Below are positions 1-10,608 of a stretch of 64,000 bases of DNA, piece after piece. Each line of letters starts with the position of its first letter. The first letter of the stretch is position 1. The notes under the pieces are model-generated. The model was not told the DNA's origin. It ran no database searches and was given only the letters and a program-made list of their open reading frames with translations. This stretch comes from Papaver somniferum (Eukaryota; Streptophyta; Magnoliopsida; Ranunculales; Papaveraceae). The stretch is from positions 8,780,088 through 8,844,087 of the forward strand of contig NC_039362.1 of assembly GCF_003573695.1 (NCBI RefSeq), written 5' to 3'. Both the position numbers and the translations under genes were made by a program.

Positions 1-1707
1 TCGGGGAGTGGAAACAAAACACTTAGAGAACTTGCTTACGGGCCAAATTCACATTGTGATCCTCCCCCATTCCATGATGTCAATAGTTATAGGAATTATA
101 ATGGACATTTTCAAAGTCCCGAGCCGCAATACATGAACCCTAATGACTATTCATACATGCATCATTCATCGCAACGTGAAAATGAACATTTTGCTAGTGC
201 CTCACTCACACAATCATCACTGATCGATCAAATAGAAGCTCGAATCACATCTTTAGAAATGCAATCACATGAGGAATCTGTCACATCTAATTTTCTTAGG
301 CAACCTGAAATCTATGCATGTCCCGCATGTGGTAGTTTAGACCACCCTGTTGAGAATTGTCATATTTTGCATAATTTTAGGCAATCTAGAGAAAATCCAA
401 GGTATGAAATGCCCATAAATTGTGAGAATGGTAGTCATTGGGACCATAATCAATCCTTTGAGGGTTGCGATCAATATTTTGTAAACCCTAATGACCATGC
501 ACACATGTACCAATTACCACAATTTGAACATGAAGAATTTTGTACCCCCATGAATTTAGACTCCACCACAGAAGCTTTCAGACTCAGTGAGCAAAAATTC
601 GATAGATCTACATCACGAATTCATGCATATTTAGATCAGATTTTGCTTCACCTACAAAAGGAGGAAACTCATGAGGAAATGTATGTTGTCCCTAATGAAG
701 TGTCTAGTCCCATTCATGTAAATAATGTTGAATATGAACCTAATTTAGAGGAACATGAATCGACTAATGACACCACCACTGTTAATGAGGACCAATATGC
801 ATGCTACCATGATGATGATTATGATGATTATGATGATATGTTAGAAGAACATGAAAATATTGTGGAACCTGTTGGTTCAATAACATATGGCTTCTCGCCC
901 TCGACCTTCATGAATGTTGTTTTTTCTAATACTCATTGTAATTCATATGATTTTGATATTGACATGGTATTCGTACAATTATTCTGTGAAGATGAGCATG
1001 ACATAGGAATAGTTGAATCTTCTGTAGACACTAATATGCATGAAAATATATTTGATGTGTCTGATTCTCTACGTAGTTCACATTGTGATATTTCTCCTGA
1101 TTTGCCGATGCATGAGAATAAATTTGTTGATGATGTTGATGACTCTGATTGTGATCTTGCCAATTTGTTTGATGATTGTGAGCATGTTGTGACACGTGTA
1201 GAAGACTTAGGAGATGTTGATGTGATTAGTAATGATGTGCCTATCTTCCTACATGAGTCACAATCTGATGGCCTTCCACCCAACCTAGATTTGGTTTGTA
1301 CCCATATTGTCAAACCGACTTTTCTGAGAGTCCCTAATCTAGGTTTGGAACTGTGTGCTTCCCAAGTCCTCTTGGACTATTTTGCTTCTAAGTATAATAC
1401 ATTTGAGGAACCACAGTTGGAATTAGCATGTGTACCCGTCCCTAGCACAGTTCATTTCGAGCTAGACCTTTTGCATGATGAACCCCCAAAACTGCGCGAT
1501 TTTGTTTTCAAAATTATATCTTCTGTAAAATCCAGGTTTGGGGGTAGCTCATTTTGTTTCACAGCTTCACTTGCATGCCTATCATATTATTATTGTGTGA
1601 AGCTGTTGAAACCTCTACACTTTGTCTTTTGGGTTGATCCTCAACTCTTTAGATTGTTAGTGTATGGTGAATTTTTTGTATATAATCCAGTAGATAAAAT
1701 TTCTTAA
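1..1707 (+). CDS. Family A retrotransposon protein with CCHC zinc knuckle, 5' end outside window
   Basis: The frame is already open at the first base and aligns codon for codon with the complete copy at 3512-5230; the first internal Met is at 133, but the true start lies upstream. A CCHC knuckle (C-x2-C-x4-H-x4-C, core CPACGSLDHPVENC) marks it as nucleic-acid-binding Gag-like. Before the knuckle is a short possible coiled coil (around IEARITSLEMQ); after it come a very acidic stretch (DDDYDDYDDMLEEHE) and a hydrophobic C-terminus ending VDPQLFRLLVYGEFF. I see no capsid, protease or polymerase domain. The acidic run is 3 residues longer than in the second copy. The frame is intact to its stop, so this copy is either young or conserved. 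Function beyond Gag-like RNA binding is unknown. Confidence 0.75.
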   Translation, partial: SGSGNKTLRELAYGPNSHCDPPPFHDVNSYRNYNGHFQSPEPQYMNPNDYSYMHHSSQRENEHFASASLTQSSLIDQIEARITSLEMQSHEESVTSNFLRQPEIYACPACGSLDHPVENCHILHNFRQSRENPRYEMPINCENGSHWDHNQSFEGCDQYFVNPNDHAHMYQLPQFEHEEFCTPMNLDSTTEAFRLSEQKFDRSTSRIHAYLDQILLHLQKEETHEEMYVVPNEVSSPIHVNNVEYEPNLEEHESTNDTTTVNEDQYACYHDDDYDDYDDMLEEHENIVEPVGSITYGFSPSTFMNVVFSNTHCNSYDFDIDMVFVQLFCEDEHDIGIVESSVDTNMHENIFDVSDSLRSSHCDISPDLPMHENKFVDDVDDSDCDLANLFDDCEHVVTRVEDLGDVDVISNDVPIFLHESQSDGLPPNLDLVCTHIVKPTFLRVPNLGLELCASQVLLDYFASKYNTFEEPQLELACVPVPSTVHFELDLLHDEPPKLRDFVFKIISSVKSRFGGSSFCFTASLACLSYYYCVKLLKPLHFVFWVDPQLFRLLVYGEFFVYNPVDKIS

Positions 1708-1915
1708 AAACCCTTTTGTTCCTTTTGTATATATTTTGCTAATCCAATATGATCTCGGCTGACATATGATTGGATTCTTGCCTTGAATAACGGAGTTCTA
1801 ATATTGCTTTCGCCGAAATCGGGTATTCTCTTTCCTTTTTCTCTACTCAACATGATCCTCTTCATATGTTGTATTATAATTTTGTTCATATTTTGAAACA
1901 TTGAGGACAATGTTT
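1708..1915 (+). other. Start of family A 3' UTR, cut by the assembly gap
   Basis: This is nearly identical to 5231-5438. It ends exactly at the last base of a perfect 8-bp stem with AGGA tetraloop (1896-1915), immediately before the N run. In the other copies this hairpin is followed by a purine tract and about 1.1 kb more 3' UTR, all missing here. Confidence 0.8.
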
Positions 1916-1925
1916 NNNNNNNNNN
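1916..1925. other. Assembly gap (10 N)
   Basis: Ten N bases. Left of the gap is 3' UTR equivalent to about 5438; right of it is mid-LTR equivalent to 12565 onwards. If the array is regular, about 1.2 kb of 3' UTR and 1.9 kb of LTR are missing, so the gap length is not meaningful. Confidence 0.95.
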
Positions 1926-2687
1926 CCTGTGTGATTTTGTTTCATGTCTGCCTTTGCTTCTGCTGCCTTGTTCTCCCCCTGCTGCTACTACTTGCTGCTG
2001 CTCTCCCTTTCCCTGCTGAAGCCACCGCTGCTGCTGCAACTGAGCTTGGCTCAGCTAAGACCACAGTTCAGGTTAAGGCCCAGCCACAGTTCACTGTGAA
2101 AGCCCAGCTCACAGTTCACTTTCCAAGCTAAGGCCTGTCACTGTCAAGCCCAGATCCTCATACAAGCCAACTGAGCCCAAAGCTCACTTCAACACTGAGC
2201 CCAAGTTCAGTTCATTGAAACCAAAGGCTAAAAGCCCAGGTTCATAGCTAAAAAGCCTAGCTCCAGCTAAGGCCCAAATCATACCAAAAGCCCAGGTTTA
2301 ATCCCAAGCTCAGTTCACTACACTGAGCCCAAGCCTAAGTTTAAGGCCAAAGCCTAGTTCACAGTTCATTCCAAAATCATTCAAAGGCCCAAGGCCTAAA
2401 GCACTTCATCATTACAACAAACCCATTAAGCCCAATTTACTCAAAGGGTATTCAAAGCCCAACAGTTCCAAAGGGTATTCATAACCCATTGGTACCACAA
2501 CCCCTTTGATACCTAGAGCCCAATAGCCAACTAGAACCCAAAATAGCTAAACACTACAAAACACACCTAGTCTCTGTGGATCGACCCGTACTTGCACGAG
2601 CTACAACCGACGACCGTGCACTTGCGGTATTACTGTAGGCCCGCGTTTTATTTCGCTTCAATTTTATACGCTTTCCCGGGCCCACCA
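1926..2687 (+). repeat. Family A LTR, 3' portion only
   Basis: The first part matches the last LTR of the array from 12565 on, including a CTG-rich block that LTR 6613-9194 lacks. It then carries degenerate repeats around AAGCCCA and CAGTTCACTT. It ends in the U5 motif GATCGACCCGTACTTGCACG and terminal CCCACCA, directly before the primer site. The 5' part is lost in the gap. Confidence 0.85.
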
Positions 2688-2693
2688 AGTTTT

Positions 2694-2711
2694 TGGCGCC
2701 GCTGCCGGGGA
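2694..2711 (+). promoter_or_regulatory. Primer binding site, TGGCGCC type
   Basis: TGGCGCCGCTGCCGGGGA lies 6 bases after the LTR end. This is the site used by Athila/Tat/Calypso elements, generally assigned to tRNA-Asp; the tRNA assignment is from general knowledge, not checked here. Confidence 0.85.
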
Positions 2712-3511
2712 CTGCTGCTGTGTTTTTCTAGTAGTTTTATTAGCTATTTTTGCATTTCACTGCATAGCATTTGCATCTGCATCTGCTTCACTTCATTTGC
2801 TGTTGGACCTGCTGTTCTGAACCAGTTTTTCCTCTGCTGGGACGCCACCAAGGAAAAGAACCAAAGCCCAACTGGGTTTTTGCAACAATATCAGAGCAGC
2901 TGGGTTGTGCTTAAAAGGTAACCCATTTAAGAGAACCCGAATTGTGGGCTTCCAATTTTTAATTGTGGGCTTGTAATATTAAAGCCAATTTTTGGGCTTT
3001 TTATTTTCTGTTGGGTTTGTAATTAATTTTTATGGGCTTGTTTGTTTAATTTGTGGGCTTGTATTTAATTTTTGTGAGCTTGTTTAATTTGGACTGGTAT
3101 TTTGTATTCTGGGTTTTTAAACCCAGCTGATCTTGTAACCGATCACGCTAGGTTAACTCGTTAGTGGGCCGAGTACCCAAATTCTAGGCCGAGATTTTGG
3201 ACTCAGTTTCACCAAACGTTTTCAAACCAGCTGAGCCAAAGCAAACACAAAACCAACAGTGGGCTTGCTCCCATTCAAAAACCAAATTTTATTTTCTTTT
3301 AAAATAAATAAATAAATATTTTCTCTCCCATTCAAAAACCAAAATTTTTACTTGCTCCCAAATTTTAAAACCAAATTTTATTTTGCTCCCACATTAACAA
3401 CCAAATTTTTTTCTTTTATCCCACCAAAACCAAATTTTTCCCAAAAATCCAAACCCTTTAAAAACCAAATTCTGAGCTTTGTACATTCTTTACTTAGCTT
3501 TTGAGCCAATC
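2712..3511 (+). other. Family A 5' leader
   Basis: Untranslated region between primer site and ORF. It contains TGGGCTTGT-type repeats (about 2940-3090) and AACCAAATTTT / CTCCCA repeats (about 3240-3460). No convincing coding region is seen. Confidence 0.7.
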
Positions 3512-5230
3512 ATGAATAGATCTTTTTCTACAGTTGGGGAGTACAACAAATCCCTTAGAGAACTTGCATATGGACAAACTTCACGTTATGAACCTTCCAC
3601 GGACCATGATGTCAATAGTCATAGGAATTATTATAGACATTTTCAAAGTCCCGAGCCGCAATACATGAACCCTAATGACTATTCATACATGCATCATTCA
3701 TCGCAACGTGAAAATGAACATTCTGCTAGAGCCTCACTCACACAATCATCACTTATGGATCAAATAGAAGCTCGAATCACAACTTTAGAAATGCAATCAC
3801 ATGAGGAATCTGTCACATCTAATTTTCTTAGGCAACCTGAAATCTATGCATGTCCCGCATGTGGTAGTTTAGACCACCCTGTTGAGAATTGTCATATTTT
3901 GCATAATTTTAGGCAATCTAGAGAAAATCCAAGGTATGAAATGCCCATAAATTGTGAGAATGGTAGTCATTGGGACCATAATCAATCCTTTGAGGGTTGC
4001 GATCAATATTTTGTAAACCCTAATGACCATGCACACATGTACCATTCACCACAATTTGAACATGAAGAATTTGGTACTCCCATGAATTTAGACTCCACCA
4101 CAGAAGCTTTAAGACTCAGTAAGCAAGACTATGATAGATCTACATCACAAATTCATGCATATTTAGATCAGATTTTGCTTCACCTACAAAAGGAGGAAAT
4201 TCATGAGGAAATGTATGTTGTCCCTAATGAAGTGTCTAGTCCCATTCATGTAAATAATGTTGAATATGAACCTAATTTAGAGGAACATGAATCGACTAAT
4301 GACACCACCACTGTTAATGAGGACCAATATGCATGCTACCATGATGATGATTATGATGATATGTTAGAAGAACATGAAAATATTGTGGAACCTGTTGGTT
4401 CAAAAACATATGGCTTCTCGCCCTCGACCTTCATGCATGTTGTTCTTTCTAATACTCATTGTAATTCATATGATTTTGATATTGACATGGGATTCGTACA
4501 ATTATTCTGTGAAGATGAGCATGACATAGGAATAGTTGAATCTTCTGTAGACACTAATATGCATGAAAATATATTTGATGTGTCTGATTCTCTACCTAGG
4601 TCACATTGTGATATTTCTCCTGATTTTCCGATGCATGAGAATGAATCTGTTGATGATGTTGATGACTCTGATTGTGATCTTGCCGATTTGTTTAATGATT
4701 GTGAGCATGTTATGACACTTGTAGAAGACTTAGGAGATGTTGATGTGATTAGTAATGATGTTCCTATCGTCCTACATAAGTCACAATCTGATGGCCTTCC
4801 ACCCAACCTAGATTTGGTTTGTACCCATATTGTCAAACCGACTTTTCTGAGAGTCCCTAATCTAGGTTTGGAACTGTGTGCTTCCCAAGTCCTCTTGGAC
4901 TATTTTGCTTCTAAGTATAATACATTTGAGGAACCACAGTTGGAATTAGCATGTTTGCCCGTCCCTAGCACAGTTCATTTCGAGCTAGACCTTGTGCATG
5001 ATGAACCCCCAAAACTGCGAGATTTTGTTTCCAAAATTTTATCTGTTGAAAAATCCAGGTTTGGGGGTAGCTCATTTTGTTTCACAGCTTCACTTGCATG
5101 CCTATCATATTATTATTGTGTGAAGCTGTTGAAACCTCTACACTTTGTCTTTTGGGTTGATCCTCAACTCTTTAGATTGTTAGTGTATGGTGAATTTTTT
5201 GTATATAATCCAGTAGATAAAATTTCTTAA
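3512..5230 (+). CDS. Family A retrotransposon protein with CCHC zinc knuckle (complete copy, 572 aa)
   Basis: The start is placed at the ATG at 3512, the first ATG of the frame; the frame is open back to 3479. Order of parts: N-terminal region with GEYNKSLRELAYG; a short possible coiled coil at residues about 79-100; CCHC knuckle with C114, C117, H122, C127; a second Cys/His/Asn-rich stretch; an acidic Asp/Glu/His-rich middle; the motif RVPNLGLELCA; a hydrophobic, possibly membrane-associated C-terminus; final VDPQLFRLLVYGEFF. The knuckle suggests binding of element RNA. Capsid, protease and polymerase are absent. It is over 90% identical by eye to the copies at 1-1707 and 25625-27334, all uninterrupted. 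The RVPNLGLELCA and VDPQ.FRLLVY motifs recur at the C-terminus of the element B protein (55834-58578). Confidence 0.8.
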   Translation: MNRSFSTVGEYNKSLRELAYGQTSRYEPSTDHDVNSHRNYYRHFQSPEPQYMNPNDYSYMHHSSQRENEHSARASLTQSSLMDQIEARITTLEMQSHEESVTSNFLRQPEIYACPACGSLDHPVENCHILHNFRQSRENPRYEMPINCENGSHWDHNQSFEGCDQYFVNPNDHAHMYHSPQFEHEEFGTPMNLDSTTEALRLSKQDYDRSTSQIHAYLDQILLHLQKEEIHEEMYVVPNEVSSPIHVNNVEYEPNLEEHESTNDTTTVNEDQYACYHDDDYDDMLEEHENIVEPVGSKTYGFSPSTFMHVVLSNTHCNSYDFDIDMGFVQLFCEDEHDIGIVESSVDTNMHENIFDVSDSLPRSHCDISPDFPMHENESVDDVDDSDCDLADLFNDCEHVMTLVEDLGDVDVISNDVPIVLHKSQSDGLPPNLDLVCTHIVKPTFLRVPNLGLELCASQVLLDYFASKYNTFEEPQLELACLPVPSTVHFELDLVHDEPPKLRDFVSKILSVEKSRFGGSSFCFTASLACLSYYYCVKLLKPLHFVFWVDPQLFRLLVYGEFFVYNPVDKIS

Positions 5231-5418
5231 AAACCCTTTTGTTCCTTTTGTATATATTTTGCTAATCCAATATGATCTCGGCTGACATATGATTGGATTC
5301 TTGCCTTGAATAACGGAGTTCTAATATTGCTTTCGCCGAAATCGGGTATTCTCTTTCCTTTTTCTCTACTCAACATGATCCTCTTCATATGTTGTATTAT
5401 AATTTTGTTCATATTTTG

Positions 5419-5455
5419 AAACATTGAGGACAATGTTTAGTTTAGGTTTGGGGGT
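5419..5455 (+). promoter_or_regulatory. Internal hairpin plus polypurine-like tract (first module)
   Basis: A perfect 8-bp stem AAACATTG/CAATGTTT closes an AGGA loop (5419-5438), followed by TTTAGGTTTGGGGGT. The same layout recurs at the 3' end of the UTR (6573-6612) and in element B (58704-58741). Confidence 0.6.
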
Positions 5456-6457
5456 GAAAAGTAGATACTTTGATAATATGCCATAATTGAAAACAAGAAC
5501 TCCTTCTTTTTGAAAAAAAAATGAAAAATCAAAATTAAAAATTAAAAAATTAAAAAATCATAAAAAATGGAGCTCATTTACCTTGAAATGTTGACTCTTG
5601 TGCAAATATGTAATTATTAGGAGTCTTAGTCTAGATATTTAGGCACCCTGATTCTAGCACAATTCACATAGTGATAAGAAATTTGCACGCGCACGATCTA
5701 CCAATACATGTATGGCCTCGATCTTCAAGGTGTTTGATAGGAAGTTACGATTGCAAATCACTTTAGAATACTGAACGAAACTTGACTAGCTTGTTCTTTG
5801 GTTGGTTGGGATAGAAGGTGGAGGTTACATTAAGAAAGACAACCATCGAATTTAACTGGGTGCATCAAAAAGGGCTACCTCTTGCAAAGTGTCATGTAAT
5901 CTTTTGTTTCCTTTTGTATATGTATCAAAAGTGTTTTCTATGTTCAAAAAAAAAAAAAATATATATATATATCAAAAAATCAAAAAAATCAAGTATTTAT
6001 CAATCCCATCCTCTCTTGTTCCAAAAATAAAAAAGAGTAGTCAATGTAAATAAGAGTCATGTAAATAGTCATCTTTTGTTGTTTCATTGTAATAAGCAAG
6101 GAGGGTGTATGCCATTGATGTACAACGCGAGTAATTGTGAAATACCTCCAACTCATTCACAATTCTCGTAAAGTCCGGACAGCTAGCTAGATTTCGACCT
6201 TGGTTCTTAGCCTGAGAAACTATCTCTTGGTGATTAGTAGTCATAACTTCAGATCTTTCTTTACACATGTGTAGATACACTTTACACTCTTATCACATGT
6301 CTTTTTTTGTTATCAGTGCTAGGATTGTGCCTTTGATAGCTAGATTGACATCTCCATTTTGCTGTGAGCTTAAACTGACTTGCACATGTCACATTTGATG
6401 GAATCTGAGCTCATATTTTGTCCTTAGGTTTTGTAGGTACACCTCTGGTAAACCTTC

Positions 6458-6494
6458 ACGAGACTTCAACTCGTCCACTAGGGACACTTAGTGG
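6458..6494 (+). promoter_or_regulatory. Paired conserved RNA hairpins H1 and H2
   Basis: H1 (6458-6474): ACGAG/CTCGT stem with 7-nt loop. H2 (6475-6494) abuts it: an 8-pair stem around GACA with one G-U pair. Both are identical at 10494-10530, conserved on the minus strand in A2 (24372-24407), and kept with compensatory base changes in element B (59533-59568). Confidence 0.65.
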
Positions 6495-6572
6495 TTTAAA
6501 AGGCTTAGTGCATACGCTAAATGCATTCGAGAGACCAGCGACAGTGGTATAGGTAGGATTTCCTTAGTTTTG

Positions 6573-6612
6573 TTTTACTTGAGGACAAGTAAAATTCAGG
6601 TTTGGGGGTATT
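6573..6612 (+). promoter_or_regulatory. Terminal hairpin H3 and polypurine tract
   Basis: TTTTACTT/AAGTAAAA closes the loop GAGGAC (6573-6594). AGGTTTGGGGGT then precedes the LTR start at 6613 and is the expected plus-strand primer. Confidence 0.75.
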
Positions 6613-9194
6613 TGATGAGTGCTAAAAAGTGCATATTTCTATATATTTTTCTTGGCATTTGACTCATCTTTTGTGCAGTAATTCTACATTTTATCCCATA
6701 TTCTATATTTTCATTGTTTTCAAGAATAAATATTTTTCTTACTTAATTTTGCATTTTTAGGTAATAAATAAAGTCTGGATGACTTGCGGAGCGGAAAAGA
6801 GCTGAAGAGTAGTGAAAGGCCGGAAGAAATTACGCAAGGAAGCCGCAAAGAATGGAGCGCACGTCCAAAAAGCTAGGAACGCGCTCAAGAAGGAAGAATT
6901 GTTCTTAAAGAAGATATGGGCTTGGCATACCCAAGGCCCAAAACCCTTACCCAAACCCATTTTCTATATCCATACCCGCCTCCATTCTCAGCCGTTAGAT
7001 CGGATCCATCTCATCATCCAATGGTCGCTTCTTCATCGTTCATCAAAATCTGAAGTCCCTGCAAAACACCATAGTACCTAAACTCCAAGCCTTCAGATTA
7101 GATCACATTTAGATCCTACGGTCGCTTCTTTGCCTGCTCATCAAATCTCGATACTTCCGCTTAACACTACAACACCTAACCTCGATCTTCGCCGTTAACT
7201 TTGTTGTATTTCACAATCCAACGGTCGAAGTGATTCATCTCTCATACCACCGTTAGATCTACCAACCATCTTCACATCCAACGCATCTCCTCGCTAGACA
7301 TCAAAGTTTGATGAACCCGCTCAACACCTTAGACATCGAACCCATCGACCTCAAGCCAAACACCCTCTTCTTCCCAAATCATTTTCTTTCCCCAAAACTT
7401 CTTCTCCACCACCATACCGCCTGCAACTCCACTGCCACCACCATCTCTTCCATCACCACCTCGAGCTTCACCATCTCCATTCTCTCGACCAAATCAGAGC
7501 CTTCACCATCATCCAGCTCCCTAGTATTTCCCTTTCTTGTTCTTAGCATCAACCCTAGGTGCTACAGATAAGAAAGAGAAAAGCTAGGGCATCAGTAGAC
7601 GCAATTGGGAGCAGTTCGAGCTGAGGAGGAGCAGAGGGAACATCAACAGGGCATGGGTCGAGCAGAATTCACACATGGGTGAGAGAATTTGATTTTCCCC
7701 AAATCAATTTAGGTTTTTCAAATTTTAGGGTTTCTCAAAATTAGGGATTTTGTTGTAAACTATAAGTAGGAACTGATGTAGGATGTTAAAGGGTGTTCTT
7801 GGTTAGCCGAGACACCCCCTAATTGGGTTAATTTAATTTCACTGTTAATTTTTAGGGTTCTTGTTTTGCAATTTTCATTCACTGTTTAGTAGTTTAAATG
7901 TTGTGTTGTTCCTGTTAAATGTGTGTTGTTCCTGTTAATGTGTGTTGTTTACATGTGTGTTACTGTTTTGCCATTCTAAATGTGTTCCTGTTAAATGTGT
8001 TGTTCCTGTTAAATGTGTGTTGTTCCTGTTAATCATGTTTAGTTCCATTGTAGTGTTAATTATGTTCTGAGTTCACTGTTGAGGCTCAGATGAAACCTTA
8101 GTGCACTAATGAATGATGAATTGCTAGGAAGGCCTGTTTTGCTTGAGTAATGGGAAGAAGTTGGTGCTCTGATATGCCTGTGATTGACTGTGCTTTCAAA
8201 AGACAGTCAATGCTAGGGGCAAATCAGTGAGCAAGCTGATTCTCTTCCCATTCTAGTTGGATGCTTAAGTTTTTGCATTGTTTAGCTAGGACACAAGGTG
8301 GATTCTAAGCCTTAGCTTATCCACAACTGCAACCTCCTCTCTGCCCTTGGCTCATAGCCTTGGTTTACTTCAATACCATTGCTTCACATCATCTTCACTG
8401 TCACCTTTCTCTTACCACTTTCTTTTGTAACTTACTTTGCTTCGTTGGCACTTTGCCACTGTTAACAATCACCATTTCAATGCCATTGTATATGTTTCCA
8501 TTGTTTTCATTGTCTTTACCACTGTCACTTTAGTGTTTTTGTCTCACTGTTTTCTTATTCACTTCATCTGTTTTCTTTCTCTGTTTCTTTTCTGTTTTCA
8601 TTTCACTGTAAATAGCATTGCATTGTAAATAACATTGTCTTCTCTAGCTTCCTTTGCCTCATTAGAGCCGTTGTCTTGGCTTGTTAGCTTACTGCCCTGC
8701 CTTGGCCATTGTCTCTTAATTGCATTCTGTTTTGCAAAGGACCAGCTCATTGTAAGGCCAAAGGCCCAGTCCACTGTTGAATCAACCAAAGCCCACTTCA
8801 TTACCAAGCTCAGTTCATCTCATTTCCAAGGAAAGGCCAAGTTCAGGTGTAAACCAAAAGCCTAGCTTAACCTGAGGCCCATCCAACTGAGCCCAAGGCT
8901 CAGTTCACTTCAAGAATATTGAGCCCAGACCACTTGAGTACAAAGGATCAGTTCACTTCATTGGTACTCAAAACTCATTGGTACCAAAGCCCATAGCCCA
9001 TTGTTATCACCTTAACTCAAAAGCCCAATAGCAATTTAGAACCCAAAAATAGCTAGAAAACTCCAAAACACACCCAGTCTCTGTGGATCGACCCGTACTT
9101 GCACGAGCTACAACTGACGACCGTGCACTTGCGGTATTACTGTAGGCCCGCGTTTCATTTCGCTTCAAATTTATACGCTTCCCCGGGCCCATCA
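6613..9194 (+). repeat. Family A LTR, 2582 bp, shared by two internal domains
   Basis: Runs from TGATGAGTGC to CCCATCA. Contents: U3; a degenerate TATA-like TATAAGTAG at 7761-7769; tandem TGTTGTTCCTGTTAAA-type repeats at about 7895-8040; AAGCCCA-type repeats; the U5 motif GATCGACCCGTACTTGCACG near the 3' end. Its middle differs from LTR 10649-13246 (no CTG-rich block), so the two are not a recent identical pair. The ORFs of 60-90 codons inside (for example 7308-7571) are not conserved. Confidence 0.85.
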
Positions 9195-10493
9195 AGTTTT
9201 TGGGTTGATCCTCAACTCTTTAGACTTTTGGTGTATGGTGAATTTTTTGTATATAATCCAGTAGCTAAAATTTCTTAAAAACCCTTTTGTTCCTTTTGTA
9301 TATATTTTGCTAAATCCAATATGATCTCGGCTGACATATGTTGGATTCTTGCCGTGAATAACGGAGTTTTAATTCTGCTTTCGCCGAAATCGGGTATTCT
9401 CTCTCCTTTTACTCTACTCAGCATGTTCCTCTTCATATATTGTTTTATAATTCTTTCCATATTTTGAAACATTGAGGACAATGTTTAGTTTAGGTTTGGG
9501 GGTATAGAGTAGATACTTTGATAATTTGCCATAATTGAAAACGAACTCCTCCTTCTTTTTGAAAAAAATTGAAAAATCAAAATTGAAAAAAAAAAAAATT
9601 AAAAAATGAAAAATCATAAAAATGGAGCTCATTTACCTTGAAATGTTGACTCTTGTGCAAATATGTATTTTTATTAGGAGTCTTAGTCTAGATATTTAGG
9701 CACCCTGATTCTAGCACAATTCACATAGTGATAAGAAATTTGCACGCGCACGATCTACCAATACATGTATGTCCTCGATCTTCAAGGTGTTTGATAGGAA
9801 GTTACGATTGCCAATCACTTTAGAATACTGAACGAAACTTGACTAGCTTGTTCTTTGGTTGGTTGGGATAGAAGGTGGAGGTTACATTAAGAAAGACAAC
9901 CATCGAATTTAACTGGGTGCATCAAAAAGGGCTACCTCTTGCAAAGTGTCATGTAATCTTTTGTTTCCTTTTGTATATGTATCAAAAGTGTTTCCTTTTC
10001 ACAAAAAAAAAAAAAAAAAAAAAAATCAAGTATTTATCAATTCCATCCTCTCTTATTCCAAAAATAAAAAGAGAGTAATCAATGTAAATAAGAGTCATGT
10101 AAAGAGTCATTTTGTTGTTTCATTGTAATAAGCAAGGAGGGTGTATGCCGTTGATGTACAACGCGAGTAATTGTGAAATACCTCCAACTCATTCACAATT
10201 CTCGTAAAGTCCGGACAGCTAGCTAGATTTCGACCTTGGTTCTTAGCCTGAGAAACTATCTCTTGGTGATTAGTAGTCATAACTTCAGATCTTTCTTTAC
10301 ACATGTGTAGATACACTTTACACTCTTATCACATGTCTTTTTTTGTTATCAGTGCTAGGATTGTGCCTTAGATAGCTAGATTGACATCTCCATTTTGCTG
10401 TGAGCTTAAACTGACTTGCACATGTCACATTTGATGGAATCTGAGCTCATATTTTGTCCTTAGGTTTTGTAGGTACACCTCTGGTAAACCTTC

Positions 10494-10530
10494 ACGAGAC
10501 TTCAACTCGTCCACTAGGGACACTTAGTGG
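10494..10530 (+). promoter_or_regulatory. Paired RNA hairpins H1/H2, deleted copy
   Basis: H1 10494-10510 and H2 10511-10530, identical to those at 6458-6494. Confidence 0.6.
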
Positions 10531-10608
10531 TTTAAAAGGCTTAGTGCATACGCTAAATGCATTCGAGAGACCAGCGACAGTGGTATAGGTAGGATTTCCT
10601 TAGTTTTG

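Larger units (their letters stand above)
5231..6612 (+). other. Family A 3' UTR
   Basis: About 1.4 kb of non-coding sequence from the stop codon to the LTR. It holds a hairpin plus purine tract just after the ORF (5419-5455), A/T-rich tracts with a variable poly(A)-(TA) run near 5947-5972, a conserved central part, paired hairpins at 6458-6494, and a terminal hairpin plus polypurine tract at 6573-6612. Short ORFs here do not persist between copies. Confidence 0.75.

Noticed and set aside
933..1313. 126-codon antisense ORF, repeated at 4456-4836 and on + at 26004-26390
   Set aside because: It is the reverse of the conserved family A coding region; its openness follows from the sense codons, and it has no recognisable domain.
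7308..7571. 87-codon ORF and other short ORFs within family A LTRs
   Set aside because: Not preserved in the other LTR copies; sequence is LTR U3.
9997..10025. Long A run considered as a LINE or SINE tail (also 5947-5972 and T run at 24873-24892)
   Set aside because: It lies at the same position in every family A 3' UTR and varies in length; it is part of the element.
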